6,033 nucleotides of DNA from Methanoregulaceae archaeon (GCA_028679325.1 JAJRBS010000152.1:1-6033), one strand, 5' to 3'. Shown: positions 1 through 5,880, counted from the stretch's first letter. Notes: a model not told the origin generated them from the sequence alone. Translations and numbers: made by a program.

Positions 1-377
1 TTGATATCGCCGGTGACGGGAGCTTCCAGATGAATATCCAGGAGCTCTCCACGGTTGCCTCCAACAAGATCCCGGTGAAGGTGGCGATACTGAACAACCG
101 GTTCCTCGGCATGGTCCGGCAATGGCAGGAACTCTTCCATGACCGGAGATATTCGTTCACCGAACTCCCGCCCGTCGATTTCGTCAAGATCGCCAATGCA
201 TACGGGGTGGACGGGATCAGGGTCGACTCGGTTGACGAAGTCGTCCCGGCCCTGAAAACAGCGATCGATGCTGACGGGCCTTTCGTGCTTGATTTCCGTA
301 TCGAGCGCGAGGAGAATGTCTTTCCCATGGTCCCGGCCGGGGCGGCCATCAACGAGATGATAGGAGGGCAGGGATGA
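1..377 (+). CDS. ilvB: Acetolactate synthase large subunit, C-terminal part (5' truncated by window)
   Basis: This is the C-terminal end of the catalytic, thiamine-diphosphate-dependent subunit of acetolactate synthase (acetohydroxyacid synthase). The enzyme condenses two pyruvates, or pyruvate with 2-oxobutyrate, as the first committed step of valine, leucine and isoleucine synthesis in the cytoplasm. The open frame runs in from the window edge (first full codon at 3); the ATG at 30 is internal, not the true start. The ThDP/Mg-binding motif is visible: GDGSFQMN at about 12-35, followed some 28 residues later by NN (93-98), as in the family's GDG-X(25-30)-NN signature. The stretch LGMVRQWQELF after it is typical of acetolactate synthases rather than other ThDP enzymes. 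The stop overlaps the ilvN start as ATGA (374-377), so the two subunits are probably translationally coupled. Identification is firm; only the N-terminal two-thirds is missing. Confidence 0.95.
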   Translation, partial: DIAGDGSFQMNIQELSTVASNKIPVKVAILNNRFLGMVRQWQELFHDRRYSFTELPPVDFVKIANAYGVDGIRVDSVDEVVPALKTAIDADGPFVLDFRIEREENVFPMVPAGAAINEMIGGQG

Positions 378-877
378 AACCCCACACCCTGAGCGTGCTG
401 GTCGAGAACAAGGCTGGTGTGCTCTCCCGGGTCACCGGCCTCTTCTCGCGCCGCGGCTTCAACATCGAGAGTCTCGCGGTCGGGACCTGCGAAGAACCGG
501 GGACGAGCCGGATCACCATCGTCTGTATCGGGGATGATGCCCAGATCGAGCAGGTGATGAAGCAGACCAACAAGCTGATTGACGTGATCAAGGTCTCAGA
601 CATCACCGAGAACGACCGGGTGGAGCGCGAACTGGCCCTGATCAAGGTCAGCGCCGAGCCGGGAACGAGCAGGGCCGAGGTGATGCAGCTCGCGACTATC
701 TTCCGGGCCCAGATCGTTGATGTGGGTTCGAGATCCGTGATACTCTCGGTGGCCGGGGATACCGACAAGATCGATGCCCTGGAAAAACTCCTCCGCCAGT
801 ATGGCGTCAAAGAGCTGGTCCGGACCGGAAAGATCGCCATGCTTCGCGGTATCAAGACGGTCAAGAGCTCGAAATAA
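374..877 (+). CDS. ilvN: Acetolactate synthase small (regulatory) subunit
   Basis: Regulatory subunit that binds the IlvB catalytic subunit, stimulates it and normally confers feedback inhibition by valine. The protein has 167 residues, matching the usual 160-175 for the IlvN/IlvH family. An N-terminal ACT domain spans about residues 4-78, with the characteristic opening HTLSVLVENKAGVLSRVTGL and the RRGFNIESLAVG segment that helps form the effector site. The C-terminal small-subunit domain follows (about 84-160), including ELALIKVS and the segment RAEVMQLATIFRAQIVDVG. The ATG start is set by a strong ribosome-binding site, GGAGGG at 363-368, five bases upstream, and by the ATGA overlap with ilvB. 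It is the last gene of its transcription unit here, since a T-rich tract follows at once. The ilvC gene that often follows in other genomes is not present downstream. Confidence 0.96.
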   Translation: MKPHTLSVLVENKAGVLSRVTGLFSRRGFNIESLAVGTCEEPGTSRITIVCIGDDAQIEQVMKQTNKLIDVIKVSDITENDRVERELALIKVSAEPGTSRAEVMQLATIFRAQIVDVGSRSVILSVAGDTDKIDALEKLLRQYGVKELVRTGKIAMLRGIKTVKSSK

Positions 878-892
878 TCTCTTTTTTTCTTT
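878..892 (+). terminator. Poly-T transcription terminator after ilvN
   Basis: Directly after the ilvN TAA the plus strand becomes T-rich, with an unbroken run of seven T at 882-888. Archaeal RNA polymerase terminates at such U-rich tracts without needing a hairpin, and no strong hairpin is seen just upstream. The position fits the end of the ilvBN transcript. Confidence 0.6.
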
Positions 893-1061
893 AAAATACG
901 GTCAGAGGAGCATTCAGAAATACAGCCCCCGGCAAAATTGCTGGTTTTCCTAGCCCGCTGCGGCAAAAAAACCGGTCGCTTTCTGAAGCTGGGTATTCCG
1001 ATTCAAATCACCCGGGAATTGCAGGGAAGTCGGGGAAATACCATGCAAATCCTGACCCTGG

Positions 1062-1068
1062 AAAAAAA
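1062..1068 (-). terminator. Possible poly-T terminator for leftward transcription
   Basis: A run of seven A on the plus strand reads as T7 on the minus strand, about 100 bases beyond the end of the possible zinc-ribbon ORF. A second T7 follows on the same strand at 965-971. Archaeal terminators are short T-tracts, so either could stop transcripts of the NHEJ operon. The evidence is only the base run and its placement. Confidence 0.3.
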
Positions 1069-1167
1069 TGCTCTCTGTCCTGCACGAGAACGACGTATTC
1101 AGGGTCCCATAGGGCTCCTTACGATAGGTGGACGGGCTGAATGGTTCCCTGCAGAACAAGGGGGATG

Positions 1168-1431
1168 TCAGCTCTCCATATCAAAGAGGTTTCGATCTGA
1201 TCCTTCGTCGTTACCGGAATACCCGGGCTCGTCTTCCGCCAGGAGGGCCTCCTGGCCCCAGCCCCGTACCGGATGAACGAAAAAGATCACCCGGCAGAGG
1301 TGGTGCCGGCACTCCCATATGCCGCCATGAGCCTTCGGAGCGGTGTAAACCGATCCACAGGCCGGGCACCGGATGAGCGGGGGATCCTCCTCCATGGTCT
1401 GTGCTGTGTGTGGCAACCTGAACAGGCTCAT
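1168..1431 (-). CDS. Possible small zinc-ribbon protein, unrecognised
   Basis: An 87-residue frame downstream of, and on the same strand as, the NHEJ operon. I do not recognise a named family. It contains a CPACG knuckle followed 16 residues later by C-R-H-H-L-C, together CxxC-X16-CxxxxC with an adjacent histidine pair, which could bind one zinc ion as a small zinc ribbon. After this come IFFVHPV and an acidic C-terminal tail rich in Asp and Glu. Within the zinc-binding core most codons end in G or C, as in the neighbouring real genes, while the first dozen codons are less typical; a start at the ATG at 1395 (75 residues) is therefore equally possible. Neither start has a clear ribosome-binding site, and no promoter is obvious. 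It begins about 110 bases after the phosphoesterase stop. It may be a real gene, a degraded one, or chance; the cysteine pattern is the main support. Confidence 0.4.
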   Translation of the reverse strand: MSLFRLPHTAQTMEEDPPLIRCPACGSVYTAPKAHGGIWECRHHLCRVIFFVHPVRGWGQEALLAEDEPGYSGNDEGSDRNLFDMES

Positions 1432-1475
1432 CCGCGGGAAGGGTGAAAGTGAAGGGTTTCATTCTCCGGCATACT

Positions 1476-1489
1476 GAAACAGCTGTTTC
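1476..1489. repeat. Perfect 14-bp palindrome
   Basis: GAAACAGCTGTTTC equals its own reverse complement. It lies between the phosphoesterase stop (1542) and the possible zinc-ribbon start (1431). With no loop it is more like a dimeric-protein binding site than a terminator hairpin. Its role is unknown and a chance origin cannot be excluded. Confidence 0.4.
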
Positions 1490-1541
1490 TCATCTCGTCC
1501 TGGTCCCATGGATACCTGCCCTGACAACCAAACATCCGGAA

Positions 1542-1997
1542 TCAGTCTTTTGCCCGGAACAGGAGCCACTCGTCCTTCCCTGCCCTCCGGAACCTGACAA
1601 GCACGTACCGCCCTGCCAGGCGCTCCCCCTTCATCACCACCTCGATCTTGTCCTCTTTCCAGTAAAGGGGTTCATAGAGGCCCCGGTCCCAGATCTTCAC
1701 CTGGCCGGCGCCGTACTCTCCTTCAGGAATTGTCCCTTCGAAATCGGCATATTCAAGAGGGTGGTCCTCGACATGGACCGCCAGGTGCTTCTCGCCGGGT
1801 TTCTCGGGTATGCCCTTGGGTACGGCAAACGAGACCAGTACACCGTCTCTTTCCAGGCGGAGGTCGTAGTGCAGGTGGCTCGCATGGTGCTCCTGCACGA
1901 CAAAGATCTTTCCCACCGGTTTTTTCTTCTCGCCTGAACCTTCGGGTTCCGAGGTCGCCGCAAAATCCCGTTTCTTCCGGTACTCTTCCAGAGGCAC
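1542..1997 (-). CDS. Stand-alone LigD-type 3'-phosphoesterase (NHEJ end processing)
   Basis: A 151-residue protein corresponding to the PE domain of bacterial LigD, which removes 3'-phosphates and 3'-terminal ribonucleotides at DNA breaks to leave a 3'-OH for ligation. The whole domain signature is visible: FVVQEHHASHLHYDLRLE (32-49), VPKG (59-62), EDHPLEYADFEGTIPEGEYGAG (77-98) and IWDRG (102-106). His37, His43, Asp45, Arg47, His79 and Tyr83 sit with the same spacing as His42, His48, Asp50, Arg52, His84 and Tyr88, the metal- and phosphate-binding residues I recall for Pseudomonas LigD; Asp11 may match its Asp15. All the key residues therefore seem present and the enzyme should be active. The start is a GTG, supported by GGGAGG just upstream (2007-2002) and by its position 10 bases after the Ku stop. 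It is the last recognised gene of the Pol-Ku-PE operon. In bacteria this domain is usually fused to ligase and polymerase; separate PE proteins are known in archaea. Confidence 0.95.
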   Translation of the reverse strand: MPLEEYRKKRDFAATSEPEGSGEKKKPVGKIFVVQEHHASHLHYDLRLERDGVLVSFAVPKGIPEKPGEKHLAVHVEDHPLEYADFEGTIPEGEYGAGQVKIWDRGLYEPLYWKEDKIEVVMKGERLAGRYVLVRFRRAGKDEWLLFRAKD

Positions 1998-2007
1998 GGC
2001 TCCTCCC

Positions 2008-2814
2008 TCACCTCGCTGCCTTCAGCTGGGCCAGCGTCTCCTCCAGTGCCGACATCAGTTCACGGGCTTCTTCGGCCTTCGGCTTCTCGACGTGGATCGT
2101 CTCGCCGGCCATCTTCTTCTTGATGAGGTCGTCGATCCTGTCCCGGTAGGTGTCATGGTAGGCCTCGAGCTCGAGGTCGCCGGACAGGTCATCGATGATC
2201 TTCTCAGCAATTGATATCTCCTTCTCCTTCGGGGTGGGAACCGAGGCGATGGCTTCGACCAGGGCCGGATCAATGACCTCATCGGCATAATGGAGGGTAA
2301 TGAGGATCAGGGCGTCCCGGTATTCCCTGACAAGGGCCGGATACTCGCGGGTCCGGAGTGTTATCTTCCCGACTCCTGCCCGCCCCTTTTTCCGGAAGAC
2401 CTCGGTCATGAGGGAGTAGGCCTCCGGGCTCCCGTCCGGGACAAGGATGTAGCTCCGGTCATAGTAGACAGGATCGATAGAGAGCACGTTGATGAACCGG
2501 TCTATCCGGATCTTCCGGTCAGATTCCGGCCTGACTGCCTCGAGCTCCTCCTTCTCGATGACGATGTACTCCCCGTCCCTGACCTCGTAACCTTTGACGA
2601 TCTCCTCCCAGGGAACTTCCCTGTTGTCCCTCTGGCAGACCCGCCTGTACTCGATAGGCTGCCCGTCCTCCCGGTGAAGGAGGTGGAACGGCACGGTATG
2701 CTCCCGTACCATCACCATCACCCGGACCGGAATATTCACGAGACCGATACTGATACTCCCGGTCCAGAACGCCCTCCGGGGCAGCGGGCCGGCATCCTCC
2801 GCGTCGTCACTCAT
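2008..2814 (-). CDS. ku: Ku DNA end-binding protein
   Basis: A prokaryotic Ku homolog of 268 residues, close to the usual 250-300. Ku forms a homodimeric ring that threads onto double-strand break ends, protects them and recruits the NHEJ polymerase, phosphoesterase and ligase. The N-terminus carries the family hallmark AFWTGSISIGLVNIPV at residues 15-30, and the core beta-barrel region follows, including YEVRDGEYIVIEKEEL and the DRFINVLSIDPVYYDRSYIL segment. The C-terminal part is helical and ends in a short acidic/basic tail, EEARELMSALEETLAQLKAAR; the long lysine-rich extension seen in some bacterial Ku proteins is absent. The ATG overlaps the polymerase stop as ATGA (2811-2814), and GGAGG lies seven bases upstream (2822-2826 on the plus strand), so translation is likely coupled to that of the polymerase. 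Assignment is secure. Confidence 0.96.
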   Translation of the reverse strand: MSDDAEDAGPLPRRAFWTGSISIGLVNIPVRVMVMVREHTVPFHLLHREDGQPIEYRRVCQRDNREVPWEEIVKGYEVRDGEYIVIEKEELEAVRPESDRKIRIDRFINVLSIDPVYYDRSYILVPDGSPEAYSLMTEVFRKKGRAGVGKITLRTREYPALVREYRDALILITLHYADEVIDPALVEAIASVPTPKEKEISIAEKIIDDLSGDLELEAYHDTYRDRIDDLIKKKMAGETIHVEKPKAEEARELMSALEETLAQLKAAR

Positions 2815-3683
2815 TTTCCAGCCTCCGGCAATCTCTCTGCATTCTCAAAGAAACCCATCCACGGATCTTCTTCTCTGGAACTAGCTGTCATGATAGTAAA
2901 ATCTTCGGGTGATGCCCCGGACCTGACCTCCTGCCACGAGAGGGGCATGGACACCGTTCCTCCCGGCGTGTCTCGGAGGCTGTAGGGGCTGATCATGGTC
3001 TTTCCCTCCGTATTCTGGAGGTAATCGATAAAGACTGTGCCCGGGTCCCTTGTCTGGGACAGTTCCGAGACGATGAGGGATGATCTCTTGGCCAGCAGGA
3101 GGCCCACGGCATGCACAAAGTGCCGGGTCTGTTCGAAACGATACCCCCTCTCCAGGGGGACCACCACGTGAAGGCCCTTCTTGCCCGATGTTTTCGGGTA
3201 CGACGCGAGACCGAGATCTTCAAGGATATCGGCAAGATGAGCGGCGGCGATTCTGGCCTCCGGAAAACCGGCCGGGGGTTCGGGATCCAGGTCGAAGAGG
3301 AGCATGTCTGGGGTGGAAGGTGCATCCGTGCGGGAGAGCATGATGTTTAATTCCAGGGCAGCGAGATTTGCCAGCCAGACCAGGGTATCGAGGTCCTCGC
3401 AGACGATGTACCTGATGCTTCTCTCAGCGGTTTCCGAATAACGGGTGAAGAGCTTCACAAAGCCGGGTGTACCCTGCGGGGCATCCTTCTCGTAGAAACC
3501 CGGCCTGTCAACCCCGTCGGGAAACCTCTGCATGACCAGCTGGCGACCCTTCAGGAAGGGAAGCATCCGGGGAGCGGCCCTGATGTAGTAGGCGATAACA
3601 TCCCTTTTCGTTGCCGGGAGCCCGGGATAGAGCACCCGGTCGAGGTTGGTCACCGGGACTTTCCCGACCCTCTGTTCAACCAT
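2811..3683 (-). CDS. LigD-type NHEJ polymerase/primase (stand-alone Pol domain)
   Basis: An archaeo-eukaryotic-primase-superfamily polymerase equivalent to the Pol domain of bacterial LigD. It fills gaps and adds nucleotides, often ribonucleotides, at break ends held by Ku. From the ATG at 3683 it has 290 residues, the normal size of this domain. Catalytic features visible: the D-L-D pair Asp131/Asp133 in LLFDLDPEP, the nucleotide-binding TSGKKGLH (165-172), and the third acidic residue Asp220 in VFIDYLQN, followed by PYSLR. VTNLDRVLYP near the N-terminus is the usual domain opening. No ligase or phosphoesterase domain is fused to it. The frame stays open upstream, but that part overlaps the divergent gene and lacks family features. 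Other starts are a TTG at 3689, which has better spacing to a GGAG at 3700-3697, and an ATG at 3746. Where bacterial enzymes commonly read ELHPW this one has ELNIM (111-115). It is the first gene of the Pol-Ku-PE operon. Confidence 0.94.
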   Translation of the reverse strand: MVEQRVGKVPVTNLDRVLYPGLPATKRDVIAYYIRAAPRMLPFLKGRQLVMQRFPDGVDRPGFYEKDAPQGTPGFVKLFTRYSETAERSIRYIVCEDLDTLVWLANLAALELNIMLSRTDAPSTPDMLLFDLDPEPPAGFPEARIAAAHLADILEDLGLASYPKTSGKKGLHVVVPLERGYRFEQTRHFVHAVGLLLAKRSSLIVSELSQTRDPGTVFIDYLQNTEGKTMISPYSLRDTPGGTVSMPLSWQEVRSGASPEDFTIMTASSREEDPWMGFFENAERLPEAGK

Positions 3684-3734
3684 TGTCAAGCACTCTCTCC
3701 GGTCTTCACCCAAATAACCTTTCCTCCCGGTTCT

Positions 3735-3752
3735 GCGGTCAAACATATAAGG
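3735..3752 (+). promoter_or_regulatory. Candidate archaeal promoter (BRE/TATA) in divergent gap
   Basis: CATATAA at 3744-3750, preceded by GGTCAAA, resembles an archaeal BRE plus TATA box for rightward transcription. A start about 27 bases downstream would fall near 3775, where an in-frame GTG of the flavoprotein gene lies, so a leaderless transcript is possible. The TATA core is nearly symmetric and could also serve leftward transcription of the NHEJ operon, giving a leader of about 30 bases before its start. The gap of about 70 bases is the only space available for both promoters. Confidence 0.4.
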
Positions 3753-3759
3753 ACCGGCG

Positions 3760-5085
3760 GTGAAGTATACTGGTGTGAAGACCGCGATCCTTGGCGGCGG
3801 ACTGACAGGTCTTACCCTTGCCCGCTTTCTCCGCGAAGATGGTGAGGAGGTTGTCGTGCTCGAAGCAGAGCCGTCCATGGGCGGGCTCTGCCGTTCCCGT
3901 ATGGTCAACGGTTTCTGTTTTGATACCGGAGGGTCACACATCATATTCTCCCGGGACCGGGAAGTCCTGGCTTTCATGCTCGAAGTCCTTGGAGGAAATC
4001 GCGAGGACCGGAAGAGAAAGACGAAGATCTTTTACAAGGACCGCCTGGTAAAATATCCCTTCGAGAACGGCCTCTCGGAGCTCCCGAAGGAAGACCTGTA
4101 TTTCTGTCTCTCGGAGTTCATCAGGACGCTCATTGCCGCCGAGAAGGGAGAACTCCCCCCGGTGGTCACCTTCGCCGACTGGATAGAGAACACCTTCGGA
4201 AAGGGAATCGCCGAGTGCTACCTGCTTCCCTATAACCGGAAGATATGGAACTTCCCCCCCGAGAAGATGTCGGCCCACTGGGTCGAGGGGAGAGTGCCGC
4301 GGCCGCCGGTTGAGGATATCATCCGGTCGGCGGTCGGGATAGAGACCGAAGGGTACACCCACCAGGCGGTCTTCTCCTACCCTGTCGAGGGGGGAATCGA
4401 AGCCCTTGTCCAGGCCATCGCCGGGCCGATCATGGACAGGGTGAGCTGCGGTTTTGCGGTCCGGACTGTCCGGAGAACGGGTAGCGGGTGGGAGATAGGG
4501 GATGGGTCCCGGACAATCACCGCCGACCGGATCATCTGCACCATGCCGGTGCAGAATCTCCTTGCCGCTCTTCCGGATGTCCCGTCACAGGTCAGGGAGG
4601 CTGGGGATGCCCTCCGTTACAACTCTGTCTGCTCGGTCCTGATCGGGGTCAGGGGCAGTGTCCCGGACATCTCCTGGCTCTATGTTCCGGATCCCGGGAC
4701 CGGGCTCGAGAACAGGATCTCGTTTCCCTCGAACTACAGCACCCGGGTGGCCCCCCCGGGGTGCGGGGCGATCCTGGCCGAGATAACCTATAACGAGGGG
4801 GATGACGTGGCAGGAATGTCGGATCAGCAGGTGATCGACCATGTCACCGGATCGCTTGCAGCGATGGGCTTCCTAAAAGCCGGGGATGTGATCTTCACCG
4901 ATGTTGCCCGCCACCGGTTCGCCTACGTGGTCTATGACCTCGGGTACCAGGCAAACATAAAGGTCGTCCGGGACTTCTGCCAGGAGATCGGCATCGATCT
5001 CGTCGGCCGGTTCGCACAGTTCGAATACCTGAACATGGACGGGTGCATCAGGAGCGTGATGGATTATGTCGGGAGGAGTAAATGA
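3760..5085 (+). CDS. UDP-galactopyranose-mutase-like FAD-dependent protein
   Basis: A 441-residue flavoprotein of the amine-oxidase/protoporphyrinogen-oxidase fold. The N-terminus has the FAD-binding Rossmann motif GGGLTG (12-17), the ADP-ribose-binding acidic residue Glu35 in VVVLEAE, and GG at 41-42. Several segments look more like UDP-galactopyranose mutases, especially the eukaryotic type, than true protoporphyrinogen oxidases: GGSHIIFS (57-64, with a histidine where mutases have their conserved flavin-contacting one), YPFENG (99-104), PYNRKIWNFPPEKM (157-170), and a C-terminal RFAQFEYLNMD near the second FAD contact. Mutases convert UDP-galactopyranose to UDP-galactofuranose for surface glycans. 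Automatic annotation may instead say protoporphyrinogen oxidase; no heme genes are nearby. There is no signal peptide or membrane segment, so it should be cytosolic. The GTG at 3760 has AAGGA (3749-3753) six bases upstream; the GTG at 3775, giving MKTAILGGG, is the alternative. The glycosyltransferase downstream supports a role in glycan synthesis. The exact substrate is not proven. Confidence 0.8.
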   Translation: MKYTGVKTAILGGGLTGLTLARFLREDGEEVVVLEAEPSMGGLCRSRMVNGFCFDTGGSHIIFSRDREVLAFMLEVLGGNREDRKRKTKIFYKDRLVKYPFENGLSELPKEDLYFCLSEFIRTLIAAEKGELPPVVTFADWIENTFGKGIAECYLLPYNRKIWNFPPEKMSAHWVEGRVPRPPVEDIIRSAVGIETEGYTHQAVFSYPVEGGIEALVQAIAGPIMDRVSCGFAVRTVRRTGSGWEIGDGSRTITADRIICTMPVQNLLAALPDVPSQVREAGDALRYNSVCSVLIGVRGSVPDISWLYVPDPGTGLENRISFPSNYSTRVAPPGCGAILAEITYNEGDDVAGMSDQQVIDHVTGSLAAMGFLKAGDVIFTDVARHRFAYVVYDLGYQANIKVVRDFCQEIGIDLVGRFAQFEYLNMDGCIRSVMDYVGRSK

Positions 5086-5135
5086 CTATCATGCTTTTTG
5101 CGAAATATTACGGAAAGGGGCCTGATATACCATGA
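5082..5135 (+). CDS. Possible 17-codon mini-cistron coupling two glycan genes
   Basis: A small frame, MTIMLFAKYYGKGPDIP, exactly bridges the gap between the flavoprotein and glycosyltransferase genes. Its ATG overlaps the upstream TGA as ATGA (5082-5085), and its own TGA overlaps the downstream ATG as ATGA (5132-5135). A very good ribosome-binding site, GGGAGG at 5071-5076, stands five bases before its start, better placed than the AGGGG 11 bases before the glycosyltransferase. It may work as a translational-coupling leader, carrying ribosomes across the gap, rather than encoding a functional peptide. I recognise no family. A frame this short can be open by chance, so the exact fit at both ends and the strong upstream site are the only support. 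Confidence 0.4.
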   Translation: MTIMLFAKYYGKGPDIP

Positions 5136-5833
5136 TTTCAGTTGTTGTTCCTTCCTACAATGAGGAGAAGAACATTGCCGCCTGCCTCGCATCTCTCTCG
5201 GACCAGACCATCGGGAGGGACGAGTACGAGATCATCGTTGTTGACGGCAACTCAAAGGACAGGACACGTGAGATTGCCGCCCAGTATGCAGATATGGTCT
5301 TCATCCAGACCAGCCGAAAGGTCGGCGGTGCAAGGAATGACGGGGCACGGAAGGCCAAGGGAGAAATACTTGCCACCACCGATGCCGACAGCATCATACC
5401 CCGGGACTGGCTGGAAGTCATCAGGGATGGTTTTTCGCGGGATCCGCAAATCGTCCAGCTCTACGGCCCGGTGGACCCCCTTGAAGGGGGGCTCAAAAAC
5501 CACCTCTTCCTCGCCTTTGCGAACAATTTCTCGAGGATCGGATATCATACCCGTCTCTTCTACTACACCCTCGGGTGCAACACTGCTTTCCGGATGGATG
5601 CCTTCATGAAGGCCGGCATGTATGCCTGCATCGATGCCGGGGACGACCTGGAGATACCCCGGCGGATGATCAAGCAGGGGAAGATCCGGTTCGACAACCG
5701 GATGAGGACATTCTTCTCCATGCGCCGTTACGAACAGTTCGGCACCATCAAGTCCCTCTATGAATGGTATTACGTCGTTGCGAAGGGCGGCGAGTGCGAG
5801 AACGTGTCGTACACACATAAGGAGTATAAGTAG
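5132..5833 (+). CDS. Family 2 glycosyltransferase (GT-A fold)
   Basis: A 233-residue GT2 enzyme that transfers a sugar from a nucleotide-sugar donor. The N-terminus ISVVVPSYNEEKNIAACL (2-19) is the typical family opening; Asp38 in VVDGNSKDRT contacts the nucleotide; the metal-binding DxD motif is Asp84-Ala-Asp86 in TTDADS; CNTAFR (149-154) and GDDLE (170-174) form the acceptor side, with an acidic residue of the latter as probable catalytic base. There is no signal peptide or C-terminal membrane segment, so it is probably a cytosolic or peripheral enzyme working at the inner membrane face. The protein is short for GT2 but covers the full catalytic domain and ends in a Tyr/Lys-rich tail. It follows the mutase-like flavoprotein and is likely cotranscribed with it, which suggests surface-glycan or glycolipid assembly. 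Donor and acceptor cannot be told from sequence. The ATG has only a distant AGGGG (5116-5120). Confidence 0.9.
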   Translation: MISVVVPSYNEEKNIAACLASLSDQTIGRDEYEIIVVDGNSKDRTREIAAQYADMVFIQTSRKVGGARNDGARKAKGEILATTDADSIIPRDWLEVIRDGFSRDPQIVQLYGPVDPLEGGLKNHLFLAFANNFSRIGYHTRLFYYTLGCNTAFRMDAFMKAGMYACIDAGDDLEIPRRMIKQGKIRFDNRMRTFFSMRRYEQFGTIKSLYEWYYVVAKGGECENVSYTHKEYK

Positions 5834-5857
5834 AGGGGTTTGCTAACCACTCGTGAA

Positions 5858-5879
5858 CGAAAGACAGGCCGGGTCTTCG
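5858..5879 (+). terminator. Weak hairpin downstream of glycosyltransferase gene
   Basis: CGAAAGAC (5858-5865) and GTCTTCG (5873-5879) can pair with one bulged A around a seven-base loop. It lies 25 bases after the glycosyltransferase stop. No T-tract follows on the plus strand, so its role as a terminator is doubtful; it could instead affect 3'-end stability of the mRNA. Confidence 0.25.
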
Positions 5880-5880
5880 C

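Larger units (their letters stand above)
893..1541. other. Gene-poor region between convergent ilvBN and NHEJ units
   Basis: About 650 bases lie between the end of ilvN and the end of the phosphoesterase gene, two units that converge. Several short frames are open here, but most have poor codon composition, no ribosome-binding site and no recognisable motif. The best candidate is the minus-strand zinc-ribbon ORF listed separately (1168-1431). Two runs of seven A on the plus strand, at 965-971 and 1062-1068, read as T7 on the minus strand and could end transcripts coming leftward from the NHEJ side. A 14-bp palindrome lies at 1476-1489. I see no tRNA, rRNA, CRISPR or insertion-sequence signature. 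Confidence 0.5.

Noticed and set aside
1000..1018. GATTCAAATC resembling a tRNA T-loop
   Set aside because: The flanking bases do not form a five-pair T stem, and no acceptor, D or anticodon arms can be assembled around it.
938..1276. Plus-strand open frame of 112 codons in the gene-poor region
   Set aside because: There is no ribosome-binding site, no motif and atypical composition; it overlaps the better-supported zinc-ribbon frame on the other strand.
1443..1937. Plus-strand open frame of 164 codons
   Set aside because: It is mostly the antisense of the phosphoesterase gene, whose catalytic residues are clearly conserved on the minus strand; the plus-strand product has no recognisable domain.
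3684..3977. N-terminal extension of about 98 residues on the polymerase frame
   Set aside because: It overlaps the start of the divergent flavoprotein gene, is Arg/Ser/Pro-rich low-complexity reverse-frame sequence, and the polymerase domain begins right after the ATG at 3683.
5476..5490. Inverted repeat CCCCCTT-G-AAGGGGG
   Set aside because: It lies inside the glycosyltransferase coding sequence and encodes a normal stretch of that protein; the loop is one base and no T-tract follows, so it is probably a by-product of codon choice.
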